Source: Bordetella parapertussis
GTDB taxonomy: Bacteria; Cyanobacteriota; Cyanobacteriia; PCC-6307; Cyanobiaceae
Reading direction: 5' to 3'
DNA: 7,721 nucleotides
NCBI GenBank assembly: GCA_943324725.2
Contig: CALPMR020000142.1
Location: 1 to 7,721 of the forward strand
Shown piece by piece: positions 1 through 5,917 of the stretch. How positions within the stretch are numbered: position 1 is the stretch's first letter; each line of letters starts with the position of its first letter. Made by a program: the position numbers and the translations under genes. The notes below the pieces were generated by a model. That model was not told where the DNA came from. It did not search any database and saw only the letters and a list, made by a program, of their open reading frames with translations.

Positions 1-1026
1 CAGTTTGTTGTAGTTCTGGATGACACCACCCAGGCGGCGCGACCCCTCTTTCTGCTCCTGCTGCTCACCGCGGTAGAAGGCAATCGACTCGGCATTGTCG
101 CGGATGTGAACTAATCCATAACGGAAATCGGCCTCCAGTTTCAGCTGCTGGTAGTTGAGGTTCACCAACTTGCGACTGGCAAACACGATCAAAGCCGTAC
201 CGCCCACCGAATAGGCCAACAGCCACAGAGCCAGAGTTTCGTTGATGCTCCAAAGGACGATAATGAAGCTGAAGAAAGTCAGCAAGGCGGAAATGATCTC
301 CACCGTCACGCTCAGACTTGTCGCCGTGAAACTGGCTGCATCCTGAGAGATCCGCTGGTCTGGGTTGTCAATTTCTGCGACACTTTCGTCGTTCGGGTTG
401 AGGACGTAATAGGCGCGATTGGTGAGATAACGGCCCAGCATTCTCTCGCTCAACCACTCGCGCCACATCAATCCCAGCTTGGGGATCAGATAACTCTGCA
501 GAGCCCGGATCGGCAAAGCCAACATCAGGCAGAAGGCGTAGATCGCCACGATCTTCCAGAACTCCTCGGCCTTGTAGGCCACCAGGGCGTTCTCGATGTT
601 GCGGGCGACAAAGCTGATGCCCACATTGATGCCGTTGATCACCAGGATCAGCAGCGTGATCACCCCCAGCAGCAACCAGGGCAGCCAGCGTCCCTGGCGC
701 AGCTTGGCCCGCGAGGCCCCAAAACAGAGCAGGCCGGCGCCGAACAGCACCATCACCACCTTGCCGTAGGGCCCCGCCCAGATCGATGCCACCTGCTGGG
801 GCACACCCGGCAGGAAGCGGGCCTGCAATTCCGGAATCCAGGCGCCGCTGGCCGCCATCACCGCCGTCAACAGCAGCAGGGTGAAGCCCACCACCACGGC
901 GATCAGAGCCACCACCAGCACTAGGAACTGGCCGGAGCTGGCGCCGTTGTCCAGCGGCAGGAAATAGGGCTGGGCCAGACGCTGCAGCTTGCCGAGCTGG
1001 TCGCGGAAAGCCTTGAAGGGGGTCAT
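1..1026 (-). CDS. ABC transporter, fused permease/ATPase of the SbmA/BacA-like (ABC_membrane_2) type, 5' part only
   Basis: The first 342 codons are present, read from ATG at 1026 to the window edge without a stop. Hydrophobic segments lie near residues 33-58, 88-106, 115-134, 158-178, 240-262 and 264-284. After the fourth comes a WREWL motif (188-192), then RAYYVL (204-209) and NPDQRI (221-226), followed by an RYGLVHIRDNAESIAFYRGE stretch (302-321). These mark the membrane domain of the ABCD/SbmA/BacA/Rv1819c-like family. Family members have a C-terminal ATPase domain; here it would lie left of the window, so Walker motifs cannot be checked. Members elsewhere import peptides, cobalamin or other hydrophilic solutes; the substrate here cannot be told. 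GC falls from about 69% (first 120 codons) to about 55% in the rest. No clear Shine-Dalgarno sequence precedes the ATG. Confidence 0.9.
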   Translation of the reverse strand, partial: MTPFKAFRDQLGKLQRLAQPYFLPLDNGASSGQFLVLVVALIAVVVGFTLLLLTAVMAASGAWIPELQARFLPGVPQQVASIWAGPYGKVVMVLFGAGLLCFGASRAKLRQGRWLPWLLLGVITLLILVINGINVGISFVARNIENALVAYKAEEFWKIVAIYAFCLMLALPIRALQSYLIPKLGLMWREWLSERMLGRYLTNRAYYVLNPNDESVAEIDNPDQRISQDAASFTATSLSVTVEIISALLTFFSFIIVLWSINETLALWLLAYSVGGTALIVFASRKLVNLNYQQLKLEADFRYGLVHIRDNAESIAFYRGEQQEQKEGSRRLGGVIQNYNKL

Positions 1027-1110
1027 GGGGCCTGGCGGATCAGGGCATTGTCGCCGCTTGACCTGCCAAGCCGCGGTAGCGAGTGGCCGAAACGCGGATG
1101 CGATCCAGCC

Positions 1111-1131
1111 AACCGCTTCACCCCAGCGGTT
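1111..1131. other. Hairpin with 7-bp stem upstream of the ABC transporter gene
   Basis: AACCGCT (1111-1117) pairs perfectly with AGCGGTT (1125-1131) across a 7-base loop. There is no T-run on either side, so it is not a standard intrinsic terminator. It lies 85 bases before the transporter start and could be a leader structure or an operator. Confidence 0.35.
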
Positions 1132-1141
1132 CTGAGCAGCC

Positions 1142-1157
1142 GTTCACAAGCGTGAAC
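1142..1157. terminator. Hairpin downstream of hinT, possible weak terminator
   Basis: GTTCAC (1142-1147) pairs perfectly with GTGAAC (1152-1157) around the loop AAGC. It lies about 70 bases past the hinT stop. No T-tract follows on the minus strand, so termination is only a possibility; it may instead stabilise the hinT 3' end. Confidence 0.3.
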
Positions 1158-1224
1158 CACAACCAGCTGAGGCCAACAAAGACGTGGTGATCGGCCCTGC
1201 TTCCAGCAGCAGCTCGGTGGTCGC

Positions 1225-1566
1225 TCAACCCGGCGGCCAGGCCAGGGGCCGGCCGCCAATGACGTGCAAATGCAGATGGAAGACCGTCTGCCCGGCCTCG
1301 GCACCGCTGTTGATCACGGTGCGCCAGCTGCTCAGTCCCTCCTGCTGGGCCACCTTGGCAGCCACCAGCAGCAGATGGCCGAGCAGTGCCTGGTGCTCCG
1401 GTGTGGCTTCGGAGAGCTGGGCGATCGGTTCGCGCGGGATCACCAGCACATGCACCGGCGCCTGGGGCGTCACATCGCGGAACGCCAGACAGAGATCGTC
1501 GCTGTAGACCGCGTCACAGGGAATCTCGCCCCGCAGGATGCGGCCGAAGATCGTGTCGCTGGACAT
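1225..1566 (-). CDS. hinT: Histidine triad (HIT) nucleotide-binding protein, HinT-like
   Basis: A cytosolic protein of 113 residues, the usual length for HinT. HinT enzymes hydrolyse adenosine 5'-phosphoramidates and related nucleotide conjugates; the physiological substrate is usually unclear. The start of the chain (MSSDTIFGRILRGEIPCDAV) is the classic opening of the family. INSGAEAGQ (85-93) precedes the triad HLHLHV, with histidines at 97, 99 and 101, and the chain ends GGRPLAWPPG, close to the conserved HinT C-terminus. The reading frame stays open upstream to 2178, but that part runs antisense to yifB; the ATG at 1566 matches the family start exactly. The gene is divergent from yifB, with 73 bases between the two start codons. 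Confidence 0.95.
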   Translation of the reverse strand: MSSDTIFGRILRGEIPCDAVYSDDLCLAFRDVTPQAPVHVLVIPREPIAQLSEATPEHQALLGHLLLVAAKVAQQEGLSSWRTVINSGAEAGQTVFHLHLHVIGGRPLAWPPG

Positions 1567-1610
1567 GGCCTGACGTGCGCCCTTGGGGCGGCCGATGGGA
1601 CAGGGGGTGG

Positions 1611-1626
1611 CACTGGTGTTGCAGTG
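1611..1626. promoter_or_regulatory. Inverted repeat between divergent hinT and yifB starts
   Basis: CACTG (1611-1615) and CAGTG (1622-1626) form a 5+6+5 inverted repeat, 13 bases before the yifB ATG in the 73-base divergent intergenic region. It could be an operator or a small leader hairpin. A repeat this short can arise by chance. Confidence 0.2.
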
Positions 1627-1639
1627 ATCCCGAAAACCG

Positions 1640-3220
1640 ATGTTGGCACGCTGCAGTGGGGCGGCCCTGAGGGGCCTGGAGGCGGTGGAGGTGTCCGTGG
1701 AGGTGGACATCGCTCCAGGACTGCCGGGTCTGCAACTGGTGGGTCTGCCTGATGCGGCGGTGCAGGAGGCGCGCGAACGGGTGCGGGCCGCCATCCGCAA
1801 CAGTGGTCTCAAGGTGCCGCTCACCCGGGTGGTGGTGAGCCTGGCCCCGGCCGATCTGCGCAAGGCCGGGCCCAGCTTCGATCTGCCGATTGCTCTGGGA
1901 CTGCTGGTGGCCAGTGGCCAGTTGGCGCCCGAGCAGCTGCAGGGCATCTGGAGCGCGGCGGAACTGGGCCTCGATGGGCGCCTGCGGCCGATCCGAGGTG
2001 TGCTGGCCGTGGCGATGGCGGCACGCTCCGCGGCAGCGCGGGGGCTGGTGGTGCCGGCAGCCAATGCCGCAGAGGCGGCCCTGGTCGAGGGGCTGCCGGT
2101 CTGGGGTGCCGAGGATCTGGCTGAGGTGCTCGCCGTGCTGCGGAATCCCGCCGAAATCCCCAGGGCCCGCGCCGCCATCGCCCCATCCGCCCGCGTCAGC
2201 GGACCGGACCTGGTGGATGTGCGCGGCCAGCCCCATGGCCGCCGGGCTCTGGAGATCGCCGCGGCCGGCGGCCATCACCTGCTGCTGGTGGGTTCGGCGG
2301 GCAGTGGCAAGACGATGCTCGCCCGGCGCCTGCCGGGGCTGTTGCCCCCTCTGGAAGCCGCTGAGGCGTTGGAGCTCACCCGGCTGCATTCAGTGGCGGG
2401 CCTGTTGCTGGATGGGGGAAGCCTGATCAGCCAGCGCCCCTTCCGCAGTCCCCACCACAGCTGCTCGGGCGCCGCCCTGATCGGGGGAGGCACGATTCCA
2501 ATGCCGGGGGAGGTGAGCCTGGCCCATCACGGGGTGTTGTTTCTCGATGAACTGGCGGAATTTCGCCGCGACGTGCTCGATCAGCTGCGCCAACCCCTTG
2601 AGGAGGGCGATGTGCTGATCAGTCGCACCCGCCAACGTTGTCGCTTTCCTTGCCGCATCACCCTCGTGGCCGCGACCAACCCCTGTCCCTGCGGGCGCTA
2701 TGGCGAGGCCGATGGCAGCTGCGATTGTGGAGAAAGCCAGCGGCGCCGCTATTGGAGCCGGCTCTCAGGGCCCCTGCTGGACCGGCTCGATCTGCAGGTG
2801 GTGATGCGCCGGCCGCCGGCCCGGGAGCTGGCCCAGGGAATCGTCTGCGGCAACCCACAGGTTGGCTCTCCATCCCCCCAGCAGCCCGAAACCAGCGCGG
2901 TGGTGGCCATGCGAGTCCGGCAGGCTCGGGCCCGCATGGCGGCGCGCAATCCCGGCGGCGGCTGCAACGCCCAGATCGCCGCCGAGGCCCTGCCCCAGGT
3001 GCTGGCTGTGGATGGGCCGGGCCGTGCTCTCTGGGAGAGAGCCATGGAGCAGCGTCGCCTTTCGGCCCGTGGCGGCATGCGGCTGCTGCGGGTGGCCCGC
3101 ACGATCGCCGACCTGGTCGGACAGACCAGCGTGGGAACAGCTGCCATCGCCGAAGCTCTTACTTTCCGCAGTTTTGATCTGGTGGCGTCCGAACCAGGCG
3201 TTCCGATGCCGCCGAACTGA
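1640..3220 (+). CDS. yifB: YifB/ComM-family Mg-chelatase-like AAA+ ATPase
   Basis: A full-length protein of 526 residues, slightly longer than the usual 500-510. Residues 1-170 form the ChlI/Lon-protease-like N-terminal domain, with the hallmark VGLPDAAVQEARERVRAAI (34-52) and LAPADLRKAGPSFDLPIAL (68-86). The AAA+ core has Walker A GSAGSGKT (218-225), RSPHHS (269-274), Walker B VLFLDE (299-304), a cysteine motif CPC (349-351) and CDC (361-363) of the kind that may bind zinc, and LLDRLDL (379-385) carrying a likely arginine finger. The C-terminal Mg_chelatase_C domain includes SARGGMRLLRVARTIADL (475-492). ComM in Haemophilus and Vibrio is a hexameric helicase that drives branch migration during natural transformation. 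By homology this protein probably acts on recombination intermediates. It is not a magnesium chelatase subunit for chlorophyll synthesis, despite the Pfam name. ATG at 1640 gives the family N-terminus. Confidence 0.97.
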   Translation: MLARCSGAALRGLEAVEVSVEVDIAPGLPGLQLVGLPDAAVQEARERVRAAIRNSGLKVPLTRVVVSLAPADLRKAGPSFDLPIALGLLVASGQLAPEQLQGIWSAAELGLDGRLRPIRGVLAVAMAARSAAARGLVVPAANAAEAALVEGLPVWGAEDLAEVLAVLRNPAEIPRARAAIAPSARVSGPDLVDVRGQPHGRRALEIAAAGGHHLLLVGSAGSGKTMLARRLPGLLPPLEAAEALELTRLHSVAGLLLDGGSLISQRPFRSPHHSCSGAALIGGGTIPMPGEVSLAHHGVLFLDELAEFRRDVLDQLRQPLEEGDVLISRTRQRCRFPCRITLVAATNPCPCGRYGEADGSCDCGESQRRRYWSRLSGPLLDRLDLQVVMRRPPARELAQGIVCGNPQVGSPSPQQPETSAVVAMRVRQARARMAARNPGGGCNAQIAAEALPQVLAVDGPGRALWERAMEQRRLSARGGMRLLRVARTIADLVGQTSVGTAAIAEALTFRSFDLVASEPGVPMPPN

Positions 3221-3229
3221 AGTCAGGGA

Positions 3230-3319
3230 CTGAGGACGGCCGCTCCAATCCAAGCAGCTGGTACTGAGCACAGTCGCGGTGCCAACAATCTGTGCCCAGC
3301 GCACGCAGCCCGTCCTCAG
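3230..3319 (+). ncRNA. Nested inverted repeats able to form a rod-like RNA just after yifB
   Basis: The outer arms CTGAGGACGG (3230-3239) and CCGTCCTCAG (3310-3319) pair perfectly over 10 bp. Inside, CTGAGCACAG (3264-3273) pairs with CTGTGCCCAG (3290-3299) at 9 of 10 positions, and GCTG (3257-3260) can pair with CAGC (3306-3309). The whole makes an approximately 90-base rod, starting 9 bases past the yifB stop. It may be a 3'-UTR structure, a processing or termination signal, or a small RNA. It matches no RNA family that I recognise, and the strand is assumed from yifB. Confidence 0.35.
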
Positions 3320-3421
3320 GGAAGCTCTGGATCCTCGCTGCGCTGCCATCGCGGCCTCTCCGGAGCAGAGCGCTGTCGAAGCTGAAGCTGACTCGGGCTA
3401 TCCCAGGTTGTCCGGGGTCTT

Positions 3422-3748
3422 ATGAGCGGAAGGATTCGGAGAGAATCCCAATGCAGAACAGACAAGGGTCTGGAGCTGATTCAGCCCTTCTATGTGCTTC
3501 TGGCCCTGTTGACGAACAAAACCGATGGCACAGCAGCCGCAGCTCTGGATCAGTCAAAAAACCAGATCCCCTCGCTGTTCTTTCAGCTCAAGAACATTAT
3601 TGCTCAGCACCGATGCTCAGAAACTTCAGTGAAAAAGTCCGGGGGAAATGATCTCCCACGGACTTTCATGCAAATCAGCACTCGATCAGAAGGACGCTCT
3701 GCAAGTCCAATCAAGACTCTGCCGACAAAAAAAGGCAGGCTCACCTGA
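3422..3748 (+). CDS. Uncertain short ORF with a helix-turn-helix-like segment; possible gene remnant
   Basis: ATG at 3422 opens a 108-codon frame. Residues 36-57 (from GTAAAALDQS to FFQLK) fit the spacing AA-x2-L-x2-S-x3-I-x3-[IF]-x2-L of LysR/MarR-like DNA-binding helices. Codons in residues 17-62 look coding (CTG, CAG, AAC and TTC are frequent). A proline takes the place of the usual serine after the conserved I/V. From about residue 64 the chain loses any family resemblance, and the 3' part overlaps a hairpin (3634-3666) and the rpsU terminator, so the true coding part, if any, is probably the first 60-70 codons. There is no effector domain. It could be a decayed, laterally acquired regulator in this low-GC island, or a chance ORF. 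I cannot name a family with confidence. Confidence 0.3.
   Translation: MSGRIRRESQCRTDKGLELIQPFYVLLALLTNKTDGTAAAALDQSKNQIPSLFFQLKNIIAQHRCSETSVKKSGGNDLPRTFMQISTRSEGRSASPIKTLPTKKGRLT
3634..3666. other. Strong hairpin in the low-GC island
   Basis: AAAGTCCG (3634-3641) pairs with CGGACTTT (3659-3666) over 8 bp. An inner GGGA (3643-3646) can pair with TCCC (3654-3657) around a 7-base loop. There is A-rich sequence on the left and CTTT on the right, but no long T-run on the plus strand. It may be a weak terminator or an RNA element. Confidence 0.45.
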
Positions 3749-3761
3749 GCTGAACAGGTGA
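3727..3761 (-). terminator. Likely intrinsic terminator of rpsU
   Basis: Read on the minus strand, TCACCTG (3761-3755) and CAGGTGA (3747-3741) form a perfect 7-bp stem with a 7-base loop. Seven bases later comes a run of seven T (3733-3727). The hairpin starts 49 bases past the rpsU stop. The spacer GCCTGCC between stem and T-run is longer than in a textbook terminator, and a second small stem CTGCC/GGCAG brackets the T-run. Confidence 0.6.
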
Positions 3762-3810
3762 TCTGGCATTCCCTGTGGCAAGTGGATCACAGCGCAAGCT
3801 GCAAGCCCGA

Positions 3811-3981
3811 TCAGCGACGACGACGACGCTGCTGGGCTTTGCGCTTGTACTTCTCGGTGGGGGTTTCGTGGTGCCGCAGACGCTTCAGATCTGCAAAGAT
3901 TCCGGCTTTGGACACCTGGCGCTTGAAGCGACGCAGAGCGGATTCGATCCCTTCGTTTTCGCCGACGGTGACCTGGGTCAT
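3811..3981 (-). CDS. rpsU: 30S ribosomal protein S21
   Basis: A 56-residue protein read from ATG at 3981. The sequence begins [20 protein letters not shown], continues through [20 protein letters not shown] (21-40) and ends in a basic tail of five consecutive arginines (52-56). These are all standard bacterial S21 features, and the length is normal for cyanobacteria. S21 binds the small ribosomal subunit near the platform and the 3' end of 16S rRNA and helps initiation. It lies 62 bases downstream of the DUF3747 gene on the same strand and is followed by a likely intrinsic terminator. No Shine-Dalgarno sequence is visible before the ATG; instead a hairpin lies 11 bases upstream. The arginine codons form a short CGN tandem run at the 3' end. 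Confidence 0.97.
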   Translation of the reverse strand: MTQVTVGENEGIESALRRFKRQVSKAGIFADLKRLRHHETPTEKYKRKAQQRRRRR

Positions 3982-3992
3982 GAAGTGATGCT

Positions 3993-4009
3993 GGAGCGTT
4001 GCAAGCTCC
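3993..4009 (-). promoter_or_regulatory. Hairpin in the rpsU leader
   Basis: On the minus strand GGAGC (4009-4005) pairs with GCTCC (3997-3993) across a 7-base loop, ending 11 bases before the rpsU ATG. The loop and left flank can also form TTGC/GCAA, an alternative 4-bp stem that excludes the first. The only GGAG in the leader is buried in this stem. A role in translational control is conjecture. Confidence 0.3.
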
Positions 4010-4043
4010 GCAATCTAGCAAGTCCCCTGACCGCTTCCCCTGT

Positions 4044-4946
4044 TCAGAGCCTCGGCAGGGCGGATGGCAGGGGAGTCGCGGTGGCTGGTGCCGACGGGCG
4101 TGGCATCGGGGCAGGCCCCAGGGAACCGTTGAGGGGCTTCAGCGCAGCGGCGGCGGGCACCACCGCAGGCATGGCAGGCGCGGGGGTCGCCGTCGGGGTC
4201 AGAGCCGCTGGGGCGCCCACTGCCGGGGCCGTGCCTGGGGTGCCTGCTGGGGCTGCGGCTGGGTTGGTAGCCCCGGGCCAGGCCTCACTGAACAGGTAGA
4301 TATGGCCGAGATTGCGGCCGCGGAACTGGCGCCGCATCAGCCGCCAGCCCGGTTCGAAATCGAGCTTGTGAAATCCGCTGGCCGTCCCGCCTGCCCGTGC
4401 CACCACCATCTCGGGCCCTGCCCCTGGCTTGGTGGGCAGGGCGATCAGCAGGGTGTCCGCAGCCTCACTGCGCACCAGCAGCCGATAGGCACCGGCCAGG
4501 TCACTGGGGCCCACCCGTACGGAGTAGCCGTTGGCATCGATATAGCGACTGCAGATGCCGGTGAAGTCAAAGGTGGCCAGCAGGGGATTGACGGCCGCTG
4601 GCTTGCCTGCCCCAATGGCGAAACAGGGTTGGCGGTTGTTGAGCTGTTCGTAGACGTTCAGCTGATAGCGGCCGCTGCTGCCAACGGGCGAGGCCACCAG
4701 CACGAACCACTGGGGATCGAGTTCGGCCGCCGCGAACATCGACTGGGCAACGGCAGCCTGGGGCGCCAGGGCTGCCGAGACAGCCACTGCGCTGGCAGCG
4801 ATTGCACTGGCAGCCATTCCACTGGCAGCCATTCCACTAGCAGCAGTGATGCCGCCGCCAACAGACAGTGAACCGGACACAGCCGTTGCGATCAGGGCAA
4901 GGGGGCGACTGCGGCGAAGCAACACGGGGATCAGGGAAGAAAACAC
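4044..4946 (-). CDS. Exported DUF3747-family protein
   Basis: A 300-residue protein of unknown function. The N-terminus is basic (RRSR, 11-14), then hydrophobic and alanine-rich, with a likely signal peptidase site after AVA (65-67), so it is probably secreted or periplasmic. The core (about 70-220) carries motifs I recall from DUF3747, a family of cyanobacteria: PLLATFDFTGIC (121-132), NGYSVRVG (139-146), FEPGWRLMRR (197-206) and LGHIYLF (213-219). The C-terminal 75 residues are Pro/Ala/Thr-rich and probably disordered. The signal region is unusually long because of a five-residue repeat (AASGM, 35-59), encoded by 15-bp tandem copies. The start is GTG at 4946, which gives a plausible signal peptide; the Shine-Dalgarno sequence is weak. 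A later GTG at residue 8 is possible. It lies between the def operon and rpsU, on the same strand. Confidence 0.88.
   Translation of the reverse strand: MFSSLIPVLLRRSRPLALIATAVSGSLSVGGGITAASGMAASGMAASAIAASAVAVSAALAPQAAVAQSMFAAAELDPQWFVLVASPVGSSGRYQLNVYEQLNNRQPCFAIGAGKPAAVNPLLATFDFTGICSRYIDANGYSVRVGPSDLAGAYRLLVRSEAADTLLIALPTKPGAGPEMVVARAGGTASGFHKLDFEPGWRLMRRQFRGRNLGHIYLFSEAWPGATNPAAAPAGTPGTAPAVGAPAALTPTATPAPAMPAVVPAAAALKPLNGSLGPAPMPRPSAPATATPLPSALPRL
4770..4844. repeat. 15-bp tandem repeat in the DUF3747 signal-peptide region
   Basis: Five successive 15-bp units encode AASGM, AASGM, AASAI, AASAV and AVSAA. The most recent duplication is perfect over a 34-bp tract (4805-4838, period 15). The older units have diverged; for example 4791-4805 matches the neighbouring unit at 12 of 15 positions. 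The repeats lengthen the alanine-rich core of the signal peptide without breaking the frame. Confidence 0.8.
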
Positions 4947-5053
4947 GTCGCTCTTGTGGGTCAGGGGGCGGGTCGGCCGGCTGAATCGTATGCAGGCCAG
5001 CGGCCCAACACCAGTGCTCAGAGCCCGATCTCAGACCGGCCGGCGCTGTGGCC

Positions 5054-5069
5054 CTGGCCCCAAGGCCAG
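5054..5069. terminator. GC-rich hairpin after the small membrane protein gene
   Basis: CTGGCC (5054-5059) and GGCCAG (5064-5069) form a perfect 6-bp stem with a 4-base loop, 5 bases past the stop of the 67-residue membrane protein gene (minus strand). There is no T-tract, so it may protect or weakly end the def transcript rather than act as a full terminator. Confidence 0.3.
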
Positions 5070-5074
5070 CCAGC

Positions 5075-5278
5075 TCAGGAGGGAGTGGGCCTGTTGATGC
5101 GGATGGCGACCAGCAGGGTGAGCAGGGTGCCAGGCAGGCTGGCCGCCAGGATCCAGCGGGTGGTCTGCACCCCCAGATCGGGATCGCCGTAGGCCAGCTC
5201 GAAGATCGAGCCGGTGGCGGCGATGCCCAGCAGGCAGGCCAGGGCCAGGAAAATCCCGGCCAAAGGTTTCATCGGCAT
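5075..5278 (-). CDS. Small two-helix membrane protein downstream of def
   Basis: A 67-residue protein that I cannot assign to a named family. It has two hydrophobic segments, about residues 5-27 and 41-60, joined by a short polar loop (FELAYGDPDLGVQTTRW, 26-42) and ending in a basic and polar tail (RINRPTPS). This suggests a membrane hairpin with a small soluble loop. The start is ATG at 5278; a second in-frame ATG at 5272 is equally possible and neither has a clear Shine-Dalgarno sequence. It begins 7 bases after the def stop, so the two are almost certainly co-transcribed. The tight spacing and clean hydrophobic pattern favour a real gene. Its function is unknown. Confidence 0.75.
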   Translation of the reverse strand: MPMKPLAGIFLALACLLGIAATGSIFELAYGDPDLGVQTTRWILAASLPGTLLTLLVAIRINRPTPS

Positions 5279-5285
5279 CGCAAGG

Positions 5286-5891
5286 TCAGCGGATGGACTG
5301 GACGTGATGGCGCTCGAAACCCTGCTGCTGCAGTCCTTCGTTGAGACTCAGCTCATCGGTGACGCGATCGACGAACAGCACCCCGTTGAGATGGTCCAGC
5401 TCGTGCTGGATGCAGCGGGCCAGCAGACCATCGGCCTTGATGCGCCGCGGCCGGCCGTATTCATCGCGAAAGCTCACCTCCACCGTGGAGGGCCGCACCA
5501 CATCGAGATACACGCCGGGGATGCTCAGGCATCCCTCCTCGTAGGTGTTGAGGGAGGCGCCGGCGGTGGCGATCTCCGGGTTGATCAGCACGATGGGCGG
5601 ATTGGCGGCCTCTTCGAAATCGAGATCGATCACCAGCAACTGCTTCTGCACCCCCACCTGGGGTGCGGCCAGGCCGATGCCCCGGGCCGTGTACATGCAG
5701 CGCAGCATGTCGCGGGCCAACTCCCGGATGGACTCATCCACTTTGCTGATCCTCCGGGTTGGATGGCGCAGCTCTCGATCACCGAGCTGATGGATGGCCA
5801 GGGGGGGCTCCTCCAGGGGCTGCTTCGGAACCATGAGGCTGCGGAAGCTCTGATCGGCCTTTCGCGCCAACTGGGCGAAGCTACGCGCCAA
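5286..5891 (-). CDS. def: Peptide deformylase
   Basis: A 201-residue cytosolic metalloenzyme that removes the formyl group from the initiator methionine of new proteins at the ribosome exit. All three family motifs are intact: motif 1 GIGLAAPQVG (71-80), motif 2 EEGCLSIPG (118-126) with metal ligand Cys121, and motif 3 QHELDHLNG (162-170) with metal ligands His163 and His167 and catalytic Glu164. The N-terminal extension MARSFAQLARKADQ is as I recall from other picocyanobacterial deformylases. It supports TTG at 5891 as the start; a stop lies eight codons upstream in this frame and no ATG is available until residue 20. A good -10 box lies 26 bases upstream. It leads an operon with a small membrane protein and is divergent from an S9 peptidase, another protein-processing enzyme. 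Confidence 0.97.
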   Translation of the reverse strand: MARSFAQLARKADQSFRSLMVPKQPLEEPPLAIHQLGDRELRHPTRRISKVDESIRELARDMLRCMYTARGIGLAAPQVGVQKQLLVIDLDFEEAANPPIVLINPEIATAGASLNTYEEGCLSIPGVYLDVVRPSTVEVSFRDEYGRPRRIKADGLLARCIQHELDHLNGVLFVDRVTDELSLNEGLQQQGFERHHVQSIR

Positions 5892-5917
5892 GGGATCACC
5901 TGCAATCGTTGGTGATC

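Larger units (their letters stand above)
1027..1224. other. Intergenic gap between hinT and the ABC transporter gene
   Basis: No convincing gene was found. Short ORFs that cross this gap are out of frame with both neighbours and resemble no family I know. The gap holds two hairpins (listed separately) and must contain any promoter for the downstream transporter gene, but no clear -35/-10 pair was seen. Confidence 0.6.
3221..3810. other. 590-base region without an assured gene between yifB and rpsU
   Basis: This holds, in order, a nested inverted-repeat structure (3230-3319), a low-GC island (about 50% over 3421-3720, against about 70% in yifB) with one short helix-turn-helix-like ORF, a hairpin (3634-3666), and the rpsU terminator (3727-3761). 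No T-tract terminator for yifB was seen. I did not recognise tmRNA, RNase P RNA, SRP RNA or 6S RNA. Confidence 0.6.

Noticed and set aside
1567..2178. Upstream extension of the hinT frame, making a 317-residue protein
   Set aside because: The extra part is antisense to yifB, is Ala/Arg/Ser-rich, and precedes a perfect HinT N-terminus at 1566.
1514..2389. A 291-codon minus-strand ORF antisense to yifB and overlapping hinT out of frame
   Set aside because: Gln/His/Arg-rich translation with no recognisable domain; two well-identified genes already use this DNA.
3420..3460. SRP RNA-like GGAAGG motif and small hairpin near 3432-3448
   Set aside because: The short motif lacks the long flanking helix and tetraloop context of a bacterial SRP RNA.
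3292..3651. A 119-codon plus-strand ORF after yifB
   Set aside because: It starts at a GTG inside the inverted-repeat structure, has no ribosome binding site, and has no family resemblance. The overlapping frame from 3422 is the better candidate.
3999..4871. A 290-codon plus-strand ORF opposite the DUF3747 gene
   Set aside because: The minus frame has a signal peptide and DUF3747 motifs. The plus frame is a Gly/His/Arg-rich shadow.
5214..5915. A 233-codon plus-strand ORF opposite def
   Set aside because: Def has all its catalytic motifs on the minus strand; the plus translation resembles nothing known.
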